Below are positions 43,076-50,520 of a DNA stretch of 64,000 bases, in pieces. The translations under genes and the position numbers were made by a program. The notes beneath the pieces are model-generated. The model searched no databases, was not told the DNA's origin, and saw nothing but the letters and a program-made list of their open reading frames with translations. How positions within the stretch are numbered: the stretch's first letter is position 1; every line of letters begins with the position of its first letter. This stretch comes from Gammaproteobacteria bacterium. Its GTDB lineage: Bacteria; Pseudomonadota; Gammaproteobacteria; Steroidobacterales; Steroidobacteraceae. The stretch is taken from the NCBI GenBank assembly GCA_025359565.1, contig JANYFY010000017.1, positions 1 to 64,000 of the forward strand, written 5' to 3'.

Positions 43076-44134
43076 ATGCGTGTTATCGGCATCGAAAGTT
43101 CCTGTGATGAGACCGCGGTTGCCGTTTATGACGCGGCTCGCGGGCTATTGTCACATCGGCTCTATAGCCAAATTGCCCTGCATCGACCCTATGGGGGGGT
43201 GGTCCCTGAACTCGCCTCTCGCGACCATTTACGACGTTTATTGCCGCTGTTGCGCGAAGCGCTGGATGAGTCCAAATCTGAGCGCGATTCTATTGATGCA
43301 ATAGCCTACACGGCAGGTCCGGGCTTGAGTGGGGCGCTTATCGTGGGGGCTGGGTTTGCAGCCAGTCTCGCCTATGCCTGGGGTAAGCCCGCGCTCGCGA
43401 TCCATCATCTTGAGGGGCATTTACTCGCGCCCTTGTTGGAGCCGAATGCGCCGCAATTTCCGTTTTTGGCGCTGCTAGTCTCTGGAGGGCATACTCAGTT
43501 GGTAGATGTCGCGAGCTTGGGGCATTACGAAATTTTGGGCGAGTCCTTGGATGATGCCGCCGGTGAGGCGTTCGATAAAACCGCCAAGTTGATGGGGCTC
43601 CCTTATCCGGGCGGGGCGCAATTGGCGGAATTAGCCGAGAAAGGTCGTCGTGGGCAATTTGTGTTTCCGCGGCCGATGTTGGATCGTCCGGGACTTGAAT
43701 TTAGTTTCAGTGGTTTGAAGACCGCCGCACTGGTGGCGTTGCGTGGGCGCGTGTTAGACGATCAAATTCGAGCCGATGTGGCGTTCGCCTTTCAGGAGGC
43801 GGTGGTTGATACTTTGGCGGAGAAGTGTCGGCGAGCCTTACAGTTGACGGGCCGATGCCGCCTGGTGGTTGCTGGCGGAGTGGGAGCCAACCGTCGGCTG
43901 CGTATTAAGCTTGCGCAGACTGCAGAGGCCAATGGTGCACAATTGTTTTTCCCCCGACCAGAATTTTGTACGGATAATGGCGCCATGATTGCGCTGGCGG
44001 GCTGTATGCGGATGGCGGCAGGCTTGGCTGCGAAGGCCGGCGCGGGCGCGGGCGTGGGCGTGGTGACGCGAAGTCGCTCTTTTGCGGCTAGGGCAAAATG
44101 GAATCTCGCGGATGTGGCATCGCCGATGGGTTGA
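43076..44134 (+). CDS. tsaD: tRNA threonylcarbamoyladenosine synthesis protein TsaD
   Basis: 352 residues from ATG 43076 ([19 protein letters not shown]). The metal-binding [12 protein letters not shown], the [10 protein letters not shown] motif, [18 protein letters not shown] and [13 protein letters not shown] are all present. TsaD transfers the threonylcarbamoyl group to A37 of ANN-decoding tRNAs. The C-terminus has an Ala/Gly-rich stretch ([12 protein letters not shown]) that is low in complexity. Divergent from rpsU. Confidence 0.97.
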   Translation: MRVIGIESSCDETAVAVYDAARGLLSHRLYSQIALHRPYGGVVPELASRDHLRRLLPLLREALDESKSERDSIDAIAYTAGPGLSGALIVGAGFAASLAYAWGKPALAIHHLEGHLLAPLLEPNAPQFPFLALLVSGGHTQLVDVASLGHYEILGESLDDAAGEAFDKTAKLMGLPYPGGAQLAELAEKGRRGQFVFPRPMLDRPGLEFSFSGLKTAALVALRGRVLDDQIRADVAFAFQEAVVDTLAEKCRRALQLTGRCRLVVAGGVGANRRLRIKLAQTAEANGAQLFFPRPEFCTDNGAMIALAGCMRMAAGLAAKAGAGAGVGVVTRSRSFAARAKWNLADVASPMG

Positions 44135-44178
44135 GGTTAAAAAGGATTGCCGAGAGTTACTGAGGGTTAAAGATTTTA

Positions 44179-44580
44179 ATGGATACGATTTTCATTCATG
44201 CCTTGAAGACTGAGGCCATCATCGGCATCTTCGATTGGGAGCGGCAGGTCAAGCAGACCGTGGTTGTTGATCTTGAAATGAGCACTGACATTCGTAAGGC
44301 TGCGCTGAGCGATTCAATCGACGATACGTTGAACTATAAGCGGGTGGCGAAGCGGGTGCTCGCGTTTATCGAGGCTTCGCAATTTCATTTGGTGGAAACT
44401 ATGGCGGAACAAATTGCCATGTTGGTCTTGTCGGAGTTTGACGTAGCCAGTGTGCGACTGACCTTAAGTAAACCCGGTGCGGTGCGTAGCTCGCGCGACG
44501 TGGGGATCGGCATTGAACGCACTCAAAAGGACCTGGTTGAGTGGCGCTTGGCGAGTGGCGGTACGAAGAAGGGACTTTGA
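44179..44580 (+). CDS. folB: Dihydroneopterin aldolase
   Basis: 133 residues: MDTIFIHALKTEAIIGIFDWERQVKQTVVVDLEM (in parts), with the catalytic-site KRVAKRVLAFIEASQFHLVETMAEQIA and SKPGAVRSSRDVGIGIER. FolB converts dihydroneopterin in folate synthesis. In related genomes folK follows; here the next gene is an ammonia-lyase homologue whose TTG start overlaps the folB stop (TTGA). Confidence 0.94.
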   Translation: MDTIFIHALKTEAIIGIFDWERQVKQTVVVDLEMSTDIRKAALSDSIDDTLNYKRVAKRVLAFIEASQFHLVETMAEQIAMLVLSEFDVASVRLTLSKPGAVRSSRDVGIGIERTQKDLVEWRLASGGTKKGL

Positions 44581-46064
44581 AAAGGGATGTTACGCTGGAG
44601 CGCGCGCTTACCTGGCGGCAAGTCGCTAGTATTGCTGAGGGCGGTTCAGTGGATTTGGCGGAGCCGGCGCGAGAACGTATTCGGGGGGCGCGGCGCCTCG
44701 TTGAGGCGATCGTGGCTCAGGGCATTCGTGGCTATGGCGTGAACACCGGGGTGGGTGCGCTCAGCGATGTCTTGGTGGATCGTAGTCAGCAGCGGCAATT
44801 GTCGCGTAATATTGTGATGAGCCATGCGATCGGGGTGGGTTCTTTGCTCGGGGCGCCGGAAACGCGGGCTATTATTGCCGCGGCAATTAATAATTTTTCC
44901 CACGGATATTCCGGCCTTCGATTAGCAGTGGTCGACGGCTTGGTGGGTTTTCTGGCGCAGGATTGTGTGCCGGAGGTGCCCGCAGGGGGTTCGGTGGGAT
45001 ACCTCACGCATATGGCCCACGTGTCGCTGGCATTGCTGGGCGAGGGTTTCGTGGTGTTAAAGGGAACTCGACTATCCGCGAGCGCGGCCTTGCAGGCAAT
45101 GGATCTAGCGCCATTGGTACTCGAAGCCAAAGAAGGCTTGAGTCTGGTCAATGGAACGCCCTGTGCCACGGGACTTGGCTCGCTGGCGTTGCAGCGCGTG
45201 GATCGCTTGTTGGGGTGGGCGGATGTTATTGCGGCGATGACGTTTGAAAATTTACGGGGCCAGCTGGCGGCCTTTGATCCGTTCGTGTTGAGCTTGCGGG
45301 CATCACCTGGCGTCGTGCAAGTGGGTGAGCGCATACGCGCGGTGCTTAAAGACAGCGCTCTACTGGGGCAGAGCGCGGGCGCATGCACGCAGGATCCTTT
45401 GAGCCTACGGGCAATTCCCCAGGTACACGGTGCAGTTCGCGATCAGTTTGAGAGCGCTGCGAGCGTCGTGGATCGCGAGTTAGCCGCGGTGACCGATAAT
45501 CCTCTGGTATCGGGGACGCCGGAATCTCCTCGTGTACATTCCGAAGCGCATGCAGTGGGGGCCGCTATCGGCCTTTCGGCCGATTCCTTAGCGATTGCAG
45601 TCGCTGAACTGGCTGCGATGTCCGAGCGGCGTATTGATCGGCTGCTCAATCCCTTGGCGAGTCGCTTACCGGCTTTTCTCGCAGTACAAGGCGGCGTTAA
45701 TTCAGGGTTCATGATTGCGCAATACACCGCCGTCGGGTTAGTCGCCGAGAATCGCCGCCTCGCGGCACCGGCTAGCGTGGACGGCGGAATTACTTCAGGC
45801 TTACAGGAAGATCATCTCAGTCATGCGACGCCCGCAGCAATTAAGTTGCTAAAAATTATTGAGCATGCGGAGACTATTTTTGCAATTGAGCTGATGGCCG
45901 CTACCCAGGCCTACGAATTGCAGGAAAGTGCGCTGGCATCCGCCGCGTTTACCAAAAATATTTATTCGCAGGTTCGTGCGCGAGTGCCGCAGTATCGAGA
46001 TGATCGGCCGCTGGCTCAAGATCTTGCGCGGGTGCGCGAGCTGCTACTAGAGGGTGTTGCGTAA
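44577..46064 (+). CDS. Histidine/aromatic ammonia-lyase homologue lacking the MIO tripeptide
   Basis: 495 residues from TTG 44577, which overlaps the folB stop and has GAAGGG upstream. The fold is clearly HAL/PAL: RGYGVNTGVGALSDVLV, LVNGTPCATGLGSLAL, CTQDPLSLRAIPQVHGAVRDQF, TDNPLVSG, LQEDHLSHATPAA. However, the segment that normally reads GSVGASGDLAPLAHMA reads GSVGYLTHMA (residues ~138-147): the Ala-Ser-Gly that cyclises to the MIO cofactor and three further residues are absent. The region usually SGGNFHGEP reads RVHSEAHAVG. So it is unlikely to work as a standard ammonia-lyase; an isomerase, hydratase-like or structural role is possible. Gene symbol hutH withheld for that reason. Confidence 0.85.
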   Translation: MKRDVTLERALTWRQVASIAEGGSVDLAEPARERIRGARRLVEAIVAQGIRGYGVNTGVGALSDVLVDRSQQRQLSRNIVMSHAIGVGSLLGAPETRAIIAAAINNFSHGYSGLRLAVVDGLVGFLAQDCVPEVPAGGSVGYLTHMAHVSLALLGEGFVVLKGTRLSASAALQAMDLAPLVLEAKEGLSLVNGTPCATGLGSLALQRVDRLLGWADVIAAMTFENLRGQLAAFDPFVLSLRASPGVVQVGERIRAVLKDSALLGQSAGACTQDPLSLRAIPQVHGAVRDQFESAASVVDRELAAVTDNPLVSGTPESPRVHSEAHAVGAAIGLSADSLAIAVAELAAMSERRIDRLLNPLASRLPAFLAVQGGVNSGFMIAQYTAVGLVAENRRLAAPASVDGGITSGLQEDHLSHATPAAIKLLKIIEHAETIFAIELMAATQAYELQESALASAAFTKNIYSQVRARVPQYRDDRPLAQDLARVRELLLEGVA

Positions 46065-46175
46065 GGACGGTGTTTGCCAAAAGCTGCATGTAGTACGTCG
46101 AGATGCTGTCGACGCACAGACTATGTATCGCTGTTTAAAGCATCGTTCCAGACCACGCGTCACGGGTTCTGCCCG

Positions 46176-46931
46176 CTAAATACTGCGTCCGCCGTCGACG
46201 GCGATTATTTGTCCGGTGATATAGGGGGCGTCTTGGGCTAGAAACAACGCGGTGCGCGCGATGTCTTGGGGTGTGCCGTGCCGTTTAAGAGCGGTCTTGT
46301 TAATGATTTCCTGTTTCAAAGCCGCGTCGATCGGTTCTTCGGGCCAGAGCACGGGTCCAGGCGCTATGCCGTTGACTCGAATGGCGGGGCCCAATTCGCG
46401 GGCCAGTGAGCGCGTGAGCATGGCGAGCCCGGCTTTCGCCGCACAGTACACGGGATGCCCCTTCAAAGGCCTGGCGGCATGGATGTCGATCATGTTGATA
46501 ATGAGGCCTTGGCGCTGGGCGAGGCTCGGCGCGGCGGCTTGCGACAGGAATAGCGGGGCTTTCAAGTTACTACCGATTAAATCATCCCACTGTGCAAGCG
46601 TTATCTTGCCTACTGGAGTTGCGTAGAAGCTCGAGGCATTATTGATTAACACGTCGATTCCGCCGAATTCGCTCAAGGTCGCGGCAACCAATTTTTCAGG
46701 TGCATTGGCCTCGCTAAGATTAACAGCGTACATTGCCGCGGACCCGGGGCGGAGTTTATTGAGTGTGGCGCACAACTCTTCCGCGGCGGCAGCGGATGAG
46801 CGATAGTGAATCAGTATATGGGCACCCGCTGCATGGAATGCGCTTGCTATCACAGCGCCTACTCTGCGGGCACCGCCGGTAATCAGAACAACCTGGCCCT
46901 GCAATGAAATCTTGTCGATACTGTGCATCAT
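46176..46931 (-). CDS. Pteridine reductase / FolM-like SDR
   Basis: About 251 residues from ATG 46931 or 46928. The TGGARRVGAVIASAF motif (TGX3RXG with Arg) marks pteridine-reductase-type SDRs; INNASSFYATPVG, the catalytic YCAAKAG and GIAPGPVLWPEE follow. It likely reduces dihydropterins with NADPH. Its start codon overlaps that of the divergent MidA gene on the other strand, so promoters must lie inside the coding regions or further off. The frame to 47024 is rejected as it lies within MidA. Confidence 0.88.
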   Translation of the reverse strand: MMHSIDKISLQGQVVLITGGARRVGAVIASAFHAAGAHILIHYRSSAAAAEELCATLNKLRPGSAAMYAVNLSEANAPEKLVAATLSEFGGIDVLINNASSFYATPVGKITLAQWDDLIGSNLKAPLFLSQAAAPSLAQRQGLIINMIDIHAARPLKGHPVYCAAKAGLAMLTRSLARELGPAIRVNGIAPGPVLWPEEPIDAALKQEIINKTALKRHGTPQDIARTALFLAQDAPYITGQIIAVDGGRSI

Positions 46932-48192
46932 GCAACCACACAATACCGGATTGTCATCCCTACGTGAACCGAGCTTAAGCGCTATTGAAGCAAAGCATAT
47001 CCAAGCGGTGAACGAGCACATCACCCAGAAAATCGCCGCCTCCGGTGGGTGGTTGAGTTTCGAGGGATTTATGGAGATTGCCTTGTATGCGCCGGGCCTA
47101 GGATATTACAGCGCGGGTGCGCACAAGCTGGGGGCAGGCGGTGACTTCAACACGGCACCCGAGTTGTCGCCGTTATTTGGTGGCTGTGTAGCACGGCAAT
47201 GTGCCGAGGTGCTGAGTGTGCTTGGCGGAGGATCTATTCTTGAAATAGGTGCGGGCAGTGGTCGTTTGGCCGGAGATATTTTGACGCGCCTTGAATCCTT
47301 GGGCGCTCTGCCTGAGCGTTATTTGATATTGGAGGTGAGCGCTGACCTGCGTGCGCGGCAACATCAGTATTTATCTCAGCGCTTACCGCATCTGGCGCCG
47401 CGTTTGCAGTGGTTGGATACCCCGTTGGCAGACTCATTTGAGGGCGTGATCGTTGCGAACGAAGTGCTGGATGCGTTACCTGTCGTGCGTTTTCGGTGGC
47501 ATCGCGCGGGTGTTCTGGAGCTTGGTGTTCGGATGGGGGAGTGCGGGGCGGTAGGCGGCGCTGTTGGTGGGGAGCCCTTTGTGTGGGTGGCGCGGCCGGC
47601 GGCTCCTCGTGTGGTGGAAGCGTGTGGCGTGCTGCGGGCAGCGGCCTGCGGAGCGGATGGTGGCGATTGGAGTGAGGGATACGAATCAGAATATTGCCCG
47701 CGTTTGTCAGCCTGGACGCGTGAGGTCACGGCCTCGTTGCGGCGAGGTGCCGTTTTTTGGTTCGACTATGGGTTGCCGCGTGCGCAGTACTATTTTGGTC
47801 AACGTTATGCGGGTACTTTAATTTGCCATTTTCGCCAGCGTGCGCATGCTGATCCGTTTCGTTATCCAGGATTACAGGACATCACTGCATGGGTGGATTT
47901 TACAGCTTTGGCGGAGGCCGCTCCGGCAGAGTTTGAGGTGGCTGGATTTACTACGCAGGCGTATTTTCTCGCCGCAACCCATATTGATGAGGAGATGCGC
48001 ATGCTGGCCGGTGATGATGCGGCTGTTTTTGCGCGACTGGCTAATCAGGCGAGGCAGCTCATGTTGCCGGGAGAAATGGGAGAGTCTTTCAAAGCGATGG
48101 CTTGGACGCGGGGCTTAGCCGGTCGCGTGGATGCGCCTAGCGGTGCTGCACTATTGGGCTTTAAATTGCAGGATTTGCGGCACACTCTTTAG
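46930..48192 (+). CDS. MidA-family (NDUFAF7-like) SAM methyltransferase
   Basis: 420 residues from ATG 46930; TTG 46912 is possible. The family pattern is clear: KIAASGGWLSFEGFMEIALYAPGLGYYSAGAHKLGAGGDFNTAPELSPLFG (in parts), the SAM motif ILEIGAGSGRLAGDIL, VIVANEVLDALPVVRF, and RGAVFWFDYGLPRAQYY. Mitochondrial NDUFAF7 methylates an arginine of complex I; the bacterial substrate is not established. Its last 32 nt overlap the convergent cca gene. Confidence 0.93.
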   Translation: MQPHNTGLSSLREPSLSAIEAKHIQAVNEHITQKIAASGGWLSFEGFMEIALYAPGLGYYSAGAHKLGAGGDFNTAPELSPLFGGCVARQCAEVLSVLGGGSILEIGAGSGRLAGDILTRLESLGALPERYLILEVSADLRARQHQYLSQRLPHLAPRLQWLDTPLADSFEGVIVANEVLDALPVVRFRWHRAGVLELGVRMGECGAVGGAVGGEPFVWVARPAAPRVVEACGVLRAAACGADGGDWSEGYESEYCPRLSAWTREVTASLRRGAVFWFDYGLPRAQYYFGQRYAGTLICHFRQRAHADPFRYPGLQDITAWVDFTALAEAAPAEFEVAGFTTQAYFLAATHIDEEMRMLAGDDAAVFARLANQARQLMLPGEMGESFKAMAWTRGLAGRVDAPSGAALLGFKLQDLRHTL

Positions 48193-49411
48193 TGTCGGTG
48201 CGCAACTGTTCGAGTGCCTGTAGGCGTTGGCGGCGTAGGGTTTCAGCAATTTGAGGGCCATTGAGTGCGGTTATATCGGCAGGGGCGGGTTTAATGGCGG
48301 CGACCGTTGCACGCGCGGCGCTCAGATAGGCGTGTTGAGGATAAGTTCTTTGTTCAAAGCCGGTACGGCCGCGTGCATCGGCTTCGCAGGCAATCAGGAC
48401 TTGGCTAAATCGCTCGGGACGACGTAGGGCGTCGGCGCGCTCGAGAAATTCTAAGATGGTTTTGGCGCGTAACTCAAAGGCGCGATGCACGATCCCGTGG
48501 AAGCGCGCCACGATTAGGCTTAAGTCGCGATAGTCGCTGGGAATTCTTAAGCGGTCGGCCAAGGCCTCGATTAACGCGACACTGCGTTCTTCGTGACCGT
48601 GATGATGCGGCCATTCTTTAGGGGGAGTCACTCCCTTGCCAAGATCATGGACTAAAGATGCGAAGCGAGTGCGGGAATCAGTGGTTAAATGGCAGGCTTG
48701 ATCGAGAACCATGAGCGTATGGATCCCAGTATCAATCTCGGGATGCCATTGCGGTGACTGTGGCACACCGAATAACGCATCCAGCTCCGGGAATATACGC
48801 GCCAACGCACCGCAGTCGCGCAAAGTCTGAAAGTATTGGCTGGCCGCAGATGTGTGTAGCGCCTTTTCGGTTTCAGTCCACACCCGTTCGGCGATAAGTG
48901 CGTCGATCTCACCGCGTTCCACCATGCTGCGCATGAGGTCTTGCGTCTGCGGCGCGATTTTAAATCCCAGAGGTGCAAAGCGAGCGGCGAAACGCGCAAT
49001 GCGCAGCACGCGCACCGGATCTTCGATAAAAGCGTCGGAGACATGGCGCAGAACGCGGGATTTTAAGTCGCTCAATCCATTGTAGGGATCGATCAGCGCA
49101 CCGTCGCTATCTTGGGCGATAGCATTAATGGTTAGATCGCGTCGGCTTAGGTCATCGCGCAGGGTCACCTCGGGACCGAATTCTACGGTGAAGCCACGAT
49201 AGCCAGGTGCTACTTTGCGTTCACGGCGGGCTAGCGCATATTCTTCTTGGGTTTGGGGATGGAGAAATACCGGAAAATCTCTGCCGACTTCGCGGTACTG
49301 CAGTCGCAGCAGCTCTTCGCGAGTGCTTCCTACGACCACCCAATCACGTTCTTTGACCGGTTGCTCTAGCAACGTGTCGCGAACCGCACCGCCAACCAGA
49401 TAGACTTGCAT
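48161..49411 (-). CDS. cca: CCA tRNA nucleotidyltransferase
   Basis: 416 residues: MQVYLVGGAVRDTLLEQPVKERDWVVVG (in parts) is the class II nucleotidyltransferase head; RDLTINAIAQD and RVLRIARFAARF follow. An HD domain is present (IHTLMVLDQACHLT, HDLGKGVTP, HHHGHEERS), giving the multifunctional phosphohydrolase form found in gammaproteobacteria. It adds or repairs the 3' CCA of tRNAs. Divergent from the aminopeptidase gene with 2 bp between starts. Confidence 0.96.
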   Translation of the reverse strand: MQVYLVGGAVRDTLLEQPVKERDWVVVGSTREELLRLQYREVGRDFPVFLHPQTQEEYALARRERKVAPGYRGFTVEFGPEVTLRDDLSRRDLTINAIAQDSDGALIDPYNGLSDLKSRVLRHVSDAFIEDPVRVLRIARFAARFAPLGFKIAPQTQDLMRSMVERGEIDALIAERVWTETEKALHTSAASQYFQTLRDCGALARIFPELDALFGVPQSPQWHPEIDTGIHTLMVLDQACHLTTDSRTRFASLVHDLGKGVTPPKEWPHHHGHEERSVALIEALADRLRIPSDYRDLSLIVARFHGIVHRAFELRAKTILEFLERADALRRPERFSQVLIACEADARGRTGFEQRTYPQHAYLSAARATVAAIKPAPADITALNGPQIAETLRRQRLQALEQLRTDTKECAANPAI

Positions 49412-49413
49412 AC

Positions 49414-50460
49414 GTGAATAATAACAGCATCACCGCGCAGATCCGTACCTCAGCAGTAGCCTTGCTCGGTGTGCTTATGAGCGGTTGCTACCTGTTACGC
49501 GGTGCCCAAGGTCAGTGGGCGGTGATGGCAAAACGTGAATCCATTGTCACTGTCATTAACCGACCATCGACGCCTGCTCGTGTTCGAGGGCAGCTTGAGG
49601 CGGTAACTGCCATTCGCGAATTTGCAATTGACCACTTAGGGTTGCCCGATAACGGTAGTTATCGTAGTTACGCGGATTTAAAGCGTCCCTATGTAGTATG
49701 GAATGTGTTTGCTGCGCCTGAGTTTTCATTGCAACCTAAGGTTTGGTGTTATCCAATTGTGGGTTGCGTGGCCTATCACGGATATTTTTCTGAAAAGCGT
49801 GCGCGCAGTTTTGCCACACAATTAAAATCGCGAGGTTTTGATGTGACGGTGGGGGGATCTGCCGCCTATTCCACTCTGGGTCATTTTAATGATCCCATTC
49901 TCAATACCATGCTCGGATGGAGTGATATCCAATTGGCGTCGATTATTTTCCACGAGTTGACCCATCAATTGCTGTACGTCGCTAACGATGCTGCATTTAA
50001 TGAGGCGCTGGCGACGATGATGGAGGAGGAGGGAGTGAGGCGTTGGCTTGTCGCCACGGGACGGATTGTGGATTTGCAGGAATTTATACAAGCGCAAGTT
50101 CGCTATGACAAGGTGCTTGGGTTGCTAATCGCAGCGCGGGGCCAATTGGCTGCTTTATACGTATCGGGCCAGCCACCGGTCGCGATGCGCGAGACTAAGC
50201 GTGGGGTGTTCGCAAAATTGCATGAGGATTATGAACATTTGCAGCGGGATCAAGGCCGTCTTGCCTTTAGTGGCTTATTCAGCGCCGAGATCAACAATGC
50301 AGATTTGGTGTCGGTAGCGACTTACCGAAACTGCGTTCCGGGGTTTGAGCGCGAATTGGCTGCGGTGGGCGGCGATTTGGCGGCTTTTTTTGGGCGGGTG
50401 CGTGAGCTCGCTAAACTTCCGCGCAAGCAACGCGACGCGGTGGTGTGCAGCAGCGTATAA
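49414..50460 (+). CDS. Exported zinc aminopeptidase (PF10023 family)
   Basis: 348 residues from GTG 49414. Lipoprotein-like signal (AVALLGVLMSGC), then the family-typical GAQGQWAVMAKRESIV and the zinc motif IIFHELTHQLLYVANDAAFNEALATMMEEEG (in parts: HELTH with the third ligand in NEALAT). The predicted aminopeptidase is anchored on the periplasmic side. It precedes the exported racemase/beta-lactamase fusion on the same strand by 60 bp, so both may process cell-wall-derived peptides; the link is inference. Confidence 0.9.
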   Translation: MNNNSITAQIRTSAVALLGVLMSGCYLLRGAQGQWAVMAKRESIVTVINRPSTPARVRGQLEAVTAIREFAIDHLGLPDNGSYRSYADLKRPYVVWNVFAAPEFSLQPKVWCYPIVGCVAYHGYFSEKRARSFATQLKSRGFDVTVGGSAAYSTLGHFNDPILNTMLGWSDIQLASIIFHELTHQLLYVANDAAFNEALATMMEEEGVRRWLVATGRIVDLQEFIQAQVRYDKVLGLLIAARGQLAALYVSGQPPVAMRETKRGVFAKLHEDYEHLQRDQGRLAFSGLFSAEINNADLVSVATYRNCVPGFERELAAVGGDLAAFFGRVRELAKLPRKQRDAVVCSSV

Positions 50461-50520
50461 CGTATGGTCTGGTCTTGCGTTGGCGGGAAGTGGCAATAGA
50501 GTAAGGTTTAAGGGGTTTTT

